From contig CALHLE010000012.1 of the NCBI GenBank assembly GCA_938034415.1, positions 1 to 46,368 of the forward strand: a stretch of DNA of 46,368 bases, written 5' to 3'. Shown in pieces: positions 18,241 to 25,970 of the stretch; positions within the stretch are counted from its first letter, which is position 1; every line of letters begins with the position of its first letter. Made by a program: the position numbers and the translations under genes. Origin of the DNA: an uncultured Anaerolineae bacterium. Lineage in GTDB: Bacteria > Chloroflexota > Anaerolineae > J036 > Brachytrichaceae. Under the pieces are notes generated by a model. That model did not search any database. It was not told the DNA's origin and saw only the letters and a program-made list of their open reading frames with translations.

Positions 18241-18246
18241 TATACT
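18241..18246 (+). promoter_or_regulatory. -10 element of second L,D-transpeptidase gene
   Basis: TATACT sits 18 nt before ATG 18265 and 33 nt before ATG 18280. The second ATG has a GGAG 2-3 nt upstream (18274-18277), so this gene appears to use a short leader with an SD rather than a leaderless start. Confidence 0.45.
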
Positions 18247-18279
18247 TAAACTCCAGCGCCTGAGATGACAAACGGAGCG

Positions 18280-19371
18280 ATGAGAACGACGAGACGACGC
18301 TTTCTGACGATGAGCAGCGGCCTGGCACTGGCCATTCCGTTCATCCGCTTACGCTCAACGCATGCGCAAGCGCTCGATCCCAGCGTCGGCGAACCGCCGG
18401 AATCGGCCGAACCTAAACTCAAAACCATCCCTTACGCCTTTGGGCGAGCCTTTCGCGACAATCTCATCGTCCGCGAGCGCCCCACAGTCAAATCGCCTGA
18501 GGTGCGCCGGCTGCGCGCCAACGAAGTCATCCCACTGCTAGGCGAAGTCATCGGCGTGGGGCCGACGACATACAACCCGTTCTGGTACCTCACCAGCGAC
18601 GGCTACGTGCATTCAGCTAACGTTCAGCCATGCAACAACGTGTTGAACAAACCGCTGAGTGAAGTGGATGAGGAGGGCCTATGGGCCGAGATCAGCGTGC
18701 CGTTCACCGAGCTTCGCGCCGCGGCCAACCCGCAGTCCGGCAAACGCGCGCTGCTGTACTACGGCTGCGTCTTTCGCATTCTGCGGCTGGCTGAGGGGAC
18801 AGACGGCAAAACCTGGTATGCGATTGCCGACGGCAACAACGGCAGATCCGTACTCGGCTTCGCGCGCGCCGAGCATCTGCGCCCACTTGGGCCAGAAGAT
18901 TTCGCGCCGCTCTCCCCAGATGTGCCGCTGGATAAGAAGCGTATCGAGGTCAACTTGAAGACCCAGACGGCAACTGCTTACGAATATGACGAACCGGTGT
19001 TCACGGCGCGCGTCGCCACCGGCGGGAAGTTCCGCACACCGGAAGGCATAGTGGACTTCTTCACCATCCCCGGCAAGCACCGCATCTTCTGCAAGATCGC
19101 CGGCATGCGCATGACCGGCGGCACAGAAGGTTATGACTATTACAACTTGCCCGGCGTAAGCTGGGTGTCATTCTTCACCGGCAGCGGCATCGCCTTCCAC
19201 GGGGTGTATTGGCACAACGACTACGGCAAGCCGCGCAGTCACGGCTGCGTGAACATGCTGCCGGATCAAGCGCACTGGGTCTTCCGCTGGACAATGCCAA
19301 CATACCCACATAGCGAACGAGCAGAGTTGCGGGTCAAGCGCCAAGAGGGTTCACTAGTGGAAGTATTCTAG
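18280..19371 (+). CDS. L,D-transpeptidase with N-terminal SH3-like region
   Basis: A 363-residue exported enzyme (368 if ATG 18265 is used). The N-terminus 'MRTTRRRFLTMSSGLALAIPF' has a twin-arginine (Tat) pattern. Residues about 45-210 hold two SH3b-like stretches ('RDNLIVRERPTVKSPEVRRLRANEVIPLL', 'PQSGKRALLYYGCVFRILR'), which may bind wall glycan. The C-terminal YkuD domain has 'KRIEVNLKTQTATAYEYDEPV', 'VATGGKFRTPEGIVDFF' and 'AFHGVYWHNDYGKPRSHGCVNM' with catalytic His/Cys. It is a paralogue of the preceding gene with an added targeting module. The Tat-like start is unusual for this family but common in Chloroflexota proteins as I recall. Confidence 0.92.
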   Translation: MRTTRRRFLTMSSGLALAIPFIRLRSTHAQALDPSVGEPPESAEPKLKTIPYAFGRAFRDNLIVRERPTVKSPEVRRLRANEVIPLLGEVIGVGPTTYNPFWYLTSDGYVHSANVQPCNNVLNKPLSEVDEEGLWAEISVPFTELRAAANPQSGKRALLYYGCVFRILRLAEGTDGKTWYAIADGNNGRSVLGFARAEHLRPLGPEDFAPLSPDVPLDKKRIEVNLKTQTATAYEYDEPVFTARVATGGKFRTPEGIVDFFTIPGKHRIFCKIAGMRMTGGTEGYDYYNLPGVSWVSFFTGSGIAFHGVYWHNDYGKPRSHGCVNMLPDQAHWVFRWTMPTYPHSERAELRVKRQEGSLVEVF

Positions 19372-19432
19372 GCCGCAACGCCCAGCCCATGTTGACAGAA
19401 AGCGGTCAGCGCATATCCAGGACAGCCAAGCC

Positions 19433-19630
19433 GTGCGCCAAGCAATAATTACCTGTCCCTACTGTGGCTTCCAGAAGGAGGAAGCGATGCCGGTGGACGC
19501 ATGCCAGCGGTTTTACCGGTGCGCCAACTGCGACGCCATGCTGAAACCCAAACCGGGCGACTGCTGCGTGTTCTGTTCTTACGGCAGCGCGCCCTGTCCA
19601 CCGAGGCAAAACGATGGCCGAGCCGACTGA
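19433..19630 (+). CDS. Small Cys-rich 'GDCCVFCSYG' protein
   Basis: A 65-residue protein with nine cysteines from GTG 19433: 'CPYCGF', 'CQRFYRCANCDAML', 'GDCCVFCSYGSAPCPPRQ'. The paired CxxC/CxxC motifs look like a zinc-ribbon, and the GDCCVFCSYG..CPP block is a conserved signature of small proteins found near heavy-metal transport genes (from memory). Its 3' end overlaps the P-type ATPase start by 17 bp, so the two are almost certainly co-translated. A role as a metal-binding partner is inference. The start is uncertain, because no SD is seen. Confidence 0.7.
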   Translation: MRQAIITCPYCGFQKEEAMPVDACQRFYRCANCDAMLKPKPGDCCVFCSYGSAPCPPRQNDGRAD

Positions 19631-21908
19631 GACCGAGCGCGTCTATCGCATCGCCGGCATGGACTGCGCTGAGTGCGCCCGGACGATCGAGTCGGGCGTG
19701 GCGAAGCTGGACGGCGTGCAATCGTGCGCGGTCAACTTCGGCGCAGCCACGCTGCGCGTGCGGGGCAATGCTTCACGCGAAGCCATCATCGCCCGCGTGC
19801 GCGAGCTGGGCTACGACGTGCGCGATGGGCATCCTGCGCCGACGCCTGCCGACGCACCCGCCGGCCGCGCGCCCGATTCATTTGTGGGCTTTTTGTTGGC
19901 ACGCCGCGACACCACGCTGGCCCTCATCGGCGCCGTCCTCATCCTCCCCGGCCTCGTGTTCAACGAGTTACTGCCGTTCCTAGGCATCGAGAGCGTCCTC
20001 TTCGATCTCACATCTGTTGCGGCGCTCTTCGTCGCCGGCTATCCAGTCGCCCGCAGCGCCTGGCGCGCGCTCACCGTCAACCGACAGATCAGCATCAATG
20101 TCTTGATGACCATTGCCGCCCTCGGCGCGGTCGCCATCGGCGTCTACACCGAAGCCGGTCTGGTGATCGTGCTGTTCGCCCTCGGCGAAGCGCTGGAAGG
20201 ATACACCGCCGAACGCGCGCGCAACGCCATCCGCAGCCTCAAGGCAATCGCCCCGGACGAAGCAACCGTCTTGCGCCCGTGCATGGATTGCCCGGAGCAC
20301 TTGGGGCAAGCCGGATATACCGGCGGCCCTTGCCCGTGGTGCGGCCAGCGCGAACAGCGGCTGCCCGTGAGCGAGCTACGAATCGGCGACGTGATCGTCG
20401 TCAAGCCTGGCGAGCGCATCGCAATGGACGGCCGGGTGCGCGCCGGCGCCTCGTCGGTAAACCAGGCGCCCATCACCGGCGAGAGCCTCCCCGTGCCCAA
20501 GCAGCCCGGCGATGAAGTCTTCGCCGGCGCGATCAACGGCGAAGCGGTGCTGGAAGTGGAAGTCACGCGCCGCGTCGAGGACAACCTCATCGCGCGCGTC
20601 ATTCGCTTGGTCGAAGAAGCTCAAGAGCGCAAAGCGCCGGCCGAGCGTTTCGTAGACCGCTTCGCCCGCGTCTACACGCCGGCGGTGGTCGGGTTGGCCG
20701 TTGCGCTGGCCGTCGCGCCGCCGCTGCTGTTCGGCGCGCCGTTCATGCCAACAGCCGACGACCAGGGTTGGCTCTACCGCGCGCTAGAGTTGCTCGTGGT
20801 GGCCTGCCCCTGCGCGCTGGTCATCAGCACGCCTGTCACCATCATCAGCGCCCTGGGCAACGCCGCGCGACACGGCGTGCTGATCAAGGGCGGCGCATAC
20901 CTGGAGGCGCTGGCCAGTGTGCGCGCCGTCGCGTTCGACAAAACCGGCACGTTGACCGAGGGCAAACCCAAGGTGATCAAGGTGAAATCCGTCCATTGCA
21001 CCGACCCGCTCACCGGCGTGTGCGACAACTGCGCCGATTTGCTCGCCCTGGCCAGCGCCGTGGAACGACGCAGCGAGCACCCACTGGCGCAGGCGGTGGT
21101 GGCCGCCGCCGAGGATCAGCGCCTGAGCGGGCGCTATCCCGCTGCGCAGTCGGTCAAGGCCATCGCCGGCAAAGGCATATCCGGCCGCGTCGCAGAGCGC
21201 GAGGTGATCATCGGCAGCCATGCGTTCTTCGATCAAACCCTGCCCCATGATCGCGCACTGTGCGAAGAGATTGAGTCGCTCTCGGCGCGCAGCCTTACGC
21301 CGGTGCTCGTCGCTGCGGATGGGGCATTTGCCGGCTATATCGGCATCGCCGATGCCGCGCGCGACACCAGCCGGCAGGTCATAGACGCGCTCCATCGCAG
21401 CGGCATCCAGGCGACGGTGATGCTCACCGGCGACAACGCGCGCGCCGCGCAGGCGGTCGCCCAGCAGGTGGGCATAAGCAAGGTGCAAGCCGGGCTGTTG
21501 CCGGAGCAGAAAGTCGAAGCGGTGCGCGCGCTGCGCGATCAGTACGGCGCAGTAGCGATGGTGGGCGACGGCGTGAACGATGCGCCGGCGCTCGCCGCGT
21601 CCAATGTGGGCATCGCCGTCGGCGGCGGCACGGCGCAAGCGATCGAAACCGCCGACGTGGTGCTGATGGGGAAAGACCTGCGCCAATTGCCCTTCGCGTT
21701 GCAACTGAGCCGCGCCGCCATGCGCACGATTCGCATCAACATCGCCCTGGCCATCGGCATCAAGCTAGCCGTGCTCCTGTTCGTGTTGCTCGGCCTGGGC
21801 ACGATGTGGCTGGCCGTGCTGGCCGACATGGGCGCGTCGCTGCTGGTGACGCTGCGCGGCATGCGGCTGCTGCGCTATCGTCCCGCGGACTCGGCCGCGC
21901 CGGCGTAG
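19614..21908 (+). CDS. Zn/Cd/Pb-type P1B ATPase with extra Cys motifs
   Basis: A 764-residue heavy-metal-exporting ATPase of the ZntA/CadA type. Residues 10-75 are an HMA domain with GMDCAEC. The TM helices follow, with the A-domain TGES loop ('PITGESLPVPKQPGD'), ion-site CPC (residues 398-400, 'VACPCALVISTPVTI'), phosphorylation motif DKTGT (Asp442) and hinge 'VGDGVNDAPALAASNVGIAVGGGTAQAIETADVVLMG'. Two insertions are unusual. One is a CxxC...CxxC segment in the A domain at about residues 223-245 (CMDC...CPWC). The other is a HC...CxxC segment after the P-site at about 462-473 ('VHCTDPLTGVCDNC'). Both could be regulatory metal sites. It is tail to tail, 4 bp apart, with the metal importer operon, so export and import genes are side by side. 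CPC plus the DCAEC HMA favours Zn/Cd/Pb over Cu. Confidence 0.93.
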   Translation: MAEPTETERVYRIAGMDCAECARTIESGVAKLDGVQSCAVNFGAATLRVRGNASREAIIARVRELGYDVRDGHPAPTPADAPAGRAPDSFVGFLLARRDTTLALIGAVLILPGLVFNELLPFLGIESVLFDLTSVAALFVAGYPVARSAWRALTVNRQISINVLMTIAALGAVAIGVYTEAGLVIVLFALGEALEGYTAERARNAIRSLKAIAPDEATVLRPCMDCPEHLGQAGYTGGPCPWCGQREQRLPVSELRIGDVIVVKPGERIAMDGRVRAGASSVNQAPITGESLPVPKQPGDEVFAGAINGEAVLEVEVTRRVEDNLIARVIRLVEEAQERKAPAERFVDRFARVYTPAVVGLAVALAVAPPLLFGAPFMPTADDQGWLYRALELLVVACPCALVISTPVTIISALGNAARHGVLIKGGAYLEALASVRAVAFDKTGTLTEGKPKVIKVKSVHCTDPLTGVCDNCADLLALASAVERRSEHPLAQAVVAAAEDQRLSGRYPAAQSVKAIAGKGISGRVAEREVIIGSHAFFDQTLPHDRALCEEIESLSARSLTPVLVAADGAFAGYIGIADAARDTSRQVIDALHRSGIQATVMLTGDNARAAQAVAQQVGISKVQAGLLPEQKVEAVRALRDQYGAVAMVGDGVNDAPALAASNVGIAVGGGTAQAIETADVVLMGKDLRQLPFALQLSRAAMRTIRINIALAIGIKLAVLLFVLLGLGTMWLAVLADMGASLLVTLRGMRLLRYRPADSAAPA

Positions 21909-21912
21909 CACG

Positions 21913-23034
21913 CTACGCTTCCCCATCTCGGTGCGCGGAGGCTTGCCGAGCGAACTCCCTGCCGGCGCCGGTCAACGCCAGATGGCCGTTCACTTGCCGC
22001 ACAAGCTGCGCGCGCCGAGCCATGCGGATGATCCGGCGGGCGAACCGGGGTTGCCAGCGCAGCTCGCTGCTGAGATGCGCCACTTCAGCCTCGTGCTCTT
22101 CGTAGGCCTGATGCTCGTGGTTGAACAGGTGGACGACTAAGTTCTCCATCGCTAGGCGCAGCCGCTGGCGTCGCAGGCGCCGGGCTTTGGCCACCAGGCC
22201 ATGCGCCGGCGAGAACAGCAGCGCCAGCAAGAAGCAGGCGCCGGCCATCGCGGCCATCGCGCCGGCCACCGACGCATCCAGCGCGAACGCGATGAAGCAG
22301 CCCACGACCGCCGACAGCGCGCCGATGAGGACTGCGAGGATGATCATCCTGCCCAAATCGTCGGTGAGCAAATACGCCGCGGCCGCCGGCACAATCATGA
22401 ACGCGACCACCAGGATCGCTCCCACAGCCGTGAAGGCCCCCACTGTTGTGACGGAGACCATCGCCATCAGCCCGTAGTGGATCAGCGCCGGCGAGAATCC
22501 CAGCGCCGCCGCCAGGCCCGGATCGAACGTCGCCAGCTTCAGCTCCTTGAATAACAGCCTAACGAACAGCAGATTGACGACGCACAGCGCGCCCATTACC
22601 CAGAGCGACTGTGGGCCGAGGTTGAGGCCGTTGAGGATCAGGACATCAAACGCGACGAACTCGATGTTGCCGTAGAGCACCGCATCGGTATCCAGGTGCA
22701 CGTTGGCAAAATACTTGGACACCAGAAAGGCGCCCAGCGCGAACATCGCCGGGAAGACGACGCCAATCGCCGACTCGCCGCCGACTCGATGTGTGTTTTG
22801 TAGCGCTTCGACCAACGCAACGGTGGCGACGGCGGCCAGCGATGCCCCGACGAAGCCGGCCAGCAAGTTCGGTCCTTGCGCCAGGAAGTAGCCGGCGACG
22901 AGGCCCGGCAAGATGGCGTGGCTGATCGCGTCGGCCATCATCGCCATGCGCCGCAGCACCAGGAAGACGCCCAGCAACGCGCAGGCCGTCGCGACCAGCA
23001 GGCCGGTGAGGATGATCGCCAGGACCGCCCCCAT
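21913..23034 (-). CDS. Mn/Zn ABC permease with C-terminal winged-helix-like tail
   Basis: A 373-residue protein. Residues 1 to about 275 are a ZnuB/MntB-type permease with 8-9 helices and the conserved 'LGVFLVLRRMAMMADAISHAILPGLV' start, 'GVVFPAMFALGAFLVSK' and 'VGAFTAVGAILVVAFMIVPAAAAYLLTDDLG'. Residues about 290-373 form a soluble cytoplasmic tail. It has a helical stretch ('LAMENLVVHLFNHEHQAYEEHEAEVAHLS') and then 'RIIRMARRAQLVRQVNGHLALTGAGREFARQ', which reads like a recognition helix and wing of a winged helix, as in DtxR/MntR-type proteins. Such a tail could sense metal or DNA. The start at ATG 23034 is preceded by GGAG overlapping the stop of the upstream permease gene (8-nt gap). It is the last gene of the importer operon. 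Confidence 0.88.
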   Translation of the reverse strand: MGAVLAIILTGLLVATACALLGVFLVLRRMAMMADAISHAILPGLVAGYFLAQGPNLLAGFVGASLAAVATVALVEALQNTHRVGGESAIGVVFPAMFALGAFLVSKYFANVHLDTDAVLYGNIEFVAFDVLILNGLNLGPQSLWVMGALCVVNLLFVRLLFKELKLATFDPGLAAALGFSPALIHYGLMAMVSVTTVGAFTAVGAILVVAFMIVPAAAAYLLTDDLGRMIILAVLIGALSAVVGCFIAFALDASVAGAMAAMAGACFLLALLFSPAHGLVAKARRLRRQRLRLAMENLVVHLFNHEHQAYEEHEAEVAHLSSELRWQPRFARRIIRMARRAQLVRQVNGHLALTGAGREFARQASAHRDGEA

Positions 23035-23042
23035 CTCGTCGT

Positions 23043-23936
23043 TTACTCCACCCACGCCGCACGTTGCGTACGCCGCCGCACGGCGTCCCAAACCAGGCCA
23101 CGTTCCGGCGCAAAGAAGACCGAGCACAGCACGATCCCCGTCAGGCTGAGGATGACCATCGGGCCGGTGGGGATACCCTCGTCGCTCACACTCATCAATG
23201 CGCCGACCAGGCCCGATAGCGCGCCGAACAGCGCCGCCAGGATAACCATCACCCCCAGCCGGTTCGTCCACTGGCGCGCCGCAACCGCCGGACCGACCAG
23301 CAAGGCCGCCATCAGCACCACGCCGACTGTTTGCAGGCCGATGACCACGGCAACCACGATCAGCGACGTGAGCAGCACGCTAAGCCAGTCCGTGTTGAAC
23401 CCCAGGCTGGCCGCAAAGGGCGCATCAAAGGCGAGCAACTTGAACTCTTTGTAGAGCAACGCCACGATGGCGAGGGCGACGCCGCCGAGGACCGCCATGG
23501 TCATCACATCTTCCGCAACCAGCGCCGCCGCCTGACCGAACAGGAACTTATCCAGCCCGGACTGATTCGCGCTGCCGCGCTTGGCGATGAAGGTGAGCAG
23601 CACGATGCCGAAGGCGAAGAACGTGCTGAGCACGATGCCGAGCGCGCTGTCCTCGCTGATCCGGGTGTGTCGGACGATCTGCAGCAGCAAGATAGCTGCG
23701 ATCCATCCGGCCGCCGCCGCGCCCAACAGCAGAACGATGGGTGCTTTGGTCTGCGTGAGCAAGTAGGCGATGCAAATGCCGGGCAGCGCAGCATGGGCCA
23801 ACGCATCCCCCAGCAGCCCCTGCCGCCGCAACACGGCGAAACACCCAAGCGCGCCGCTCACCATGCCGAGCAGCGCGCTGCCCAGCGCTACGTTGCGCAG
23901 GGTGTAATCGGCAAACAGCTCAACAAGTATGCCCAT
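23043..23936 (-). CDS. Mn/Zn ABC transporter permease
   Basis: A 297-residue permease of the TroC/SitC/MntB type with about nine helices: 'GSALLGMVSGALGCFAVLRRQGLLGDALAHAALPGICIAYLL', 'SEDSALGIVLSTFFAFGIVLLTFI', 'GLQTVGVVLMAALLVGPAVAARQWTNRLGVMV'. The 'GLLGDALAHAALPG' segment is the family signature. It has no extra C-terminal tail, unlike the next gene, so the importer probably uses a heterodimer of the two permeases. It is third in the operon, 37 nt after the ATPase gene, and that gap contains three TTCGCTA heptamers. Confidence 0.92.
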   Translation of the reverse strand: MGILVELFADYTLRNVALGSALLGMVSGALGCFAVLRRQGLLGDALAHAALPGICIAYLLTQTKAPIVLLLGAAAAGWIAAILLLQIVRHTRISEDSALGIVLSTFFAFGIVLLTFIAKRGSANQSGLDKFLFGQAAALVAEDVMTMAVLGGVALAIVALLYKEFKLLAFDAPFAASLGFNTDWLSVLLTSLIVVAVVIGLQTVGVVLMAALLVGPAVAARQWTNRLGVMVILAALFGALSGLVGALMSVSDEGIPTGPMVILSLTGIVLCSVFFAPERGLVWDAVRRRTQRAAWVE

Positions 23937-23955
23937 TGCGCCTCAAGATCCACAG

Positions 23956-23983
23956 TTCGCTATTCGCTATTCGCTATTCTCGC
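23956..23983. repeat. 7-nt tandem repeat inside the metal operon
   Basis: TTCGCTA occurs three times in perfect tandem (23956-23976), followed by the degenerate unit TTCTCGC. It spans the gap between ATPase and permease genes and overlaps the last codons of the ATPase gene (IMKRE). Confidence 0.6.
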
Positions 23984-24816
23984 TTCATTATTCCCAATCC
24001 TCTGCGGTCTTCCTCGAAGTGCTGGAAGTGTGCGATGGCCGCTTTCATCGCGCCGCCGTAGGTCTTGCGCAAGTTGTCGGCGGTAAAGGTAGATGCGAAG
24101 GGACCGCTGGCAACCAGCCGGACGTTGAGCAACGCCACCCAGTCGAAATAATCCGGCGCCGAGTCCAGGTCGTGGTGCACACAGATCACCGTCTTGCCTT
24201 GCTGTTGCAAGGCCTGCAAAAGCGCCACGATCGCCCGCTCGGTCACCGCGTCCACGCCGACGAACGGCTCGTCCATGAAGTAGATTTGAGCATCTTGCGC
24301 CAGGGCGCGCGCCAGGAAGACGCGCTGTTGTTGGCCTCCGCTGAGCTGGCTGATCTGCCGGTCGGCGTAGGGCGCCATGCCCACCTGTTCCAAACAGTGC
24401 ATCGCAAAGTCGCGCTCGGCCGCCCCAGGCCGGCGAAGCCAACCCAGCCGGCCATACGTGCCCATCATCACCACATCCAGCGCAGTAGTGGGGAAGTCCC
24501 AGTCCACGCTGCTACGCTGCGGCACATAGCCGACAAGTCGGCGCTGCTCGGCATAAGGCTTGCCGTAAATCCGCACGCTGCCCGCTGTTGTAGGCACCAG
24601 GCCGAGCACAGCTTTGATCAACGTGGACTTGCCGGCGCCATTCGGCCCGATGATGGCCGCCAACTTGCCTTCGGGAATCGTCAGGTCAATATCCTGCAAC
24701 ACCAGCTTGTCGCGATAGGCCACCGTTAAATCGTTGATCTCGACCGGAGCGACGGCGATGCCCGTTTGCATCGCAGCGGCAGGCACTGGATCTTTCGCGG
24801 CAGGTGGGGAGAACAT
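23974..24816 (-). CDS. Mn/Zn ABC transporter ATP-binding protein
   Basis: A 280-residue cytoplasmic ATPase. Walker A is 'GPNGAGKST', the Q-loop is '[25 protein letters not shown]' (the WDFP block is typical of manganese/zinc importers of the SitB/MntB type), the ABC signature is '[19 protein letters not shown]', Walker B is 'IYFMDEP' and the switch His is in 'VHHDL'. The first about 25 residues ([17 protein letters not shown]...) are non-conserved, so an internal start at ATG 24771 is possible. It is second in the operon, 15 nt after the binding-protein gene. Confidence 0.94.
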   Translation of the reverse strand: MFSPPAAKDPVPAAAMQTGIAVAPVEINDLTVAYRDKLVLQDIDLTIPEGKLAAIIGPNGAGKSTLIKAVLGLVPTTAGSVRIYGKPYAEQRRLVGYVPQRSSVDWDFPTTALDVVMMGTYGRLGWLRRPGAAERDFAMHCLEQVGMAPYADRQISQLSGGQQQRVFLARALAQDAQIYFMDEPFVGVDAVTERAIVALLQALQQQGKTVICVHHDLDSAPDYFDWVALLNVRLVASGPFASTFTADNLRKTYGGAMKAAIAHFQHFEEDRRGLGIMKRE

Positions 24817-24831
24817 GGTTAAGGATTCGGC

Positions 24832-25776
24832 TCAGCGCAGCGCGCCGACGATAGTATCCACGTTGTGCTTGACCATGCCGATGTAAGTGCCTTCCGGCGT
24901 GCCGTCGGCGCCCAGCGCATCGGAGAACAACTCGCCGCCGATCGCCACATCCCAGCCCCGCGCGCGCACCGCGGCCTGCACCGCTTCGATCGCGTCGGGC
25001 GGCACCGACGACTCGACGAAGATCGCCTTGATCTTGCGGCCGGCGATCAGCGCCGCCAGCTCCTGGACGTTGCGCGCGCCGGCCTCGGCCGCCGTGTTCA
25101 CCCCTTGCAAGCCGTGCACCTCGAATCCGTAGCGCCGGCCAAAGTATCCGAAGGCGTCGTGCGCCGTGATCAGCACGCGCGACTCCGGGGGAATAAGCGC
25201 GATCTGCTGTTCAACATACGCCTGCAATTCGTCAAGCTGCTCAAGATACAGCTCCGCATTGCGCTCATATAGCTCGCGCGACGCCGGGTCGAGGTCGCTC
25301 AACGCTTGCGCCACAAACCGCGCGGCGTCCTGCCACAGCCTCACGTCAAACCACACGTGTGGGTCGTAGTGTCCCGGCGCCTCCGCCAGCTCGATCAATT
25401 GAGCGGGATCGATCCTGCTCGTCACAGCAAAGGCCGGCTTACCGGAGCGCGCCATCTTCTCGAACAACTCGGCCATGCGCCCTTCAAGATGCAAGCCGTT
25501 GTAGAAAATGACGTCAGCGCGATCGAGCTTCACCACGTCGCCGCTGCTGGGCTTGTACAGGTGCGGATCAACGCCGGGACCCATCAGGCTCACCACCTCA
25601 ACGCGGCCGGCGCCGACGTTCCTGACGATGTCGGCCACCATACCGGTCGTCGTCACCACACGCACCGCGCGAGAAGCCAAATCAGACAAAGAGGCTGCAG
25701 GCGAAGGCGCGCAGGCGGTCAGCCCAACCATCAGCATCAGTGCAATCACCGCATTTAGCGTCGTTCGCGCCATCAT
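24832..25776 (-). CDS. Mn/Zn ABC transporter substrate-binding lipoprotein
   Basis: A 314-residue cluster A-I binding protein (TroA/MntA/PsaA type). The signal peptide ends in lipobox LTAC (Cys22). The four expected metal ligands are visible: His72 ('GVDPHLYKPS'), His139 ('YDPHVWFD'), His205 ('LITAHDAFGYFGRRYGFEVHGLQG') and Asp285 ('GELFSDALG'). The spacing matches TroA-like proteins. The His-rich loop typical of ZnuA is absent, which favours Mn or broad Mn/Zn binding over strict Zn. First gene of a four-gene operon. SD GAGGTGG precedes the double ATG (25776 or 25773). The promoter has two DtxR/MntR-like palindromes, so metal repression is likely. Confidence 0.94.
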   Translation of the reverse strand: MMARTTLNAVIALMLMVGLTACAPSPAASLSDLASRAVRVVTTTGMVADIVRNVGAGRVEVVSLMGPGVDPHLYKPSSGDVVKLDRADVIFYNGLHLEGRMAELFEKMARSGKPAFAVTSRIDPAQLIELAEAPGHYDPHVWFDVRLWQDAARFVAQALSDLDPASRELYERNAELYLEQLDELQAYVEQQIALIPPESRVLITAHDAFGYFGRRYGFEVHGLQGVNTAAEAGARNVQELAALIAGRKIKAIFVESSVPPDAIEAVQAAVRARGWDVAIGGELFSDALGADGTPEGTYIGMVKHNVDTIVGALR

Positions 25777-25788
25777 CCACCTCTTTTT

Positions 25789-25804
25789 TTTAGGTTCAAC
25801 TAAA
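25789..25804 (-). promoter_or_regulatory. Second DtxR/MntR-like operator, near the transcription start
   Basis: TTTAGGTTCAACTAAA (plus strand) is an imperfect 16-bp palindrome with the same half-site TTTAGG as the box at 25821-25836. It lies about 4-20 nt downstream of the expected transcription start and before the SD, so binding would block initiation or early elongation. Confidence 0.65.
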
Positions 25805-25814
25805 TCAGCCCCAA

Positions 25815-25842
25815 ATTGTATTTAGGCAAACCTAAAAGTCAA
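25815..25842 (-). promoter_or_regulatory. Core promoter of the metal importer operon
   Basis: On the minus strand, TTGACT (25842-25837) and TACAAT (25820-25815) form a -35/-10 pair with a 16-bp spacer. The whole spacer is the palindrome at 25821-25836. Transcription would begin near 25808, giving a leader of about 32-35 nt with SD. Confidence 0.75.
25821..25836 (-). promoter_or_regulatory. DtxR/MntR-like operator filling the -35/-10 spacer
   Basis: TTTAGG-CAAA-CCTAAA is a perfect 6-bp inverted repeat. It resembles half of the DtxR/IdeR consensus (TTAGGTTAGCCTAACCTAA) and manganese-regulator sites of that family. No DtxR gene is in the window, so the regulator must be encoded elsewhere. It could be metal-loaded MntR/DtxR repressing uptake. 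Confidence 0.75.
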
Positions 25843-25848
25843 GCAGAA

Positions 25849-25883
25849 TATCCCACAAGATATCCCACACGCGGTGTGGGATA
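25849..25883. repeat. TATCCCACA direct and inverted repeats upstream of importer promoter
   Basis: TATCCCACA occurs at 25849-25857 and again at 25861-25869, and its complement TGTGGGATA ends at 25883. The outer pair forms a perfect 10-bp palindrome TATCCCACAC...GTGTGGGATA with a 3-nt centre. Located at about -40 to -75 of the importer promoter and 88 bp after the crtA-like gene, it could be an activator site or that gene's transcript-end hairpin. There is no T-run. Confidence 0.6.
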
Positions 25884-25970
25884 ACCATCCGCAACGCATC
25901 GGCGCGTCCGAGCGAAGGGCGAGCGCATCTCGCGCAAAATTGGCCGCCAAGCCGGAGCGGCAACACGCGC

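Noticed and set aside
20784-21704. A 306-codon open frame antisense to the P-type ATPase
   Set aside because: It lies wholly inside a well supported gene and has no family similarity.
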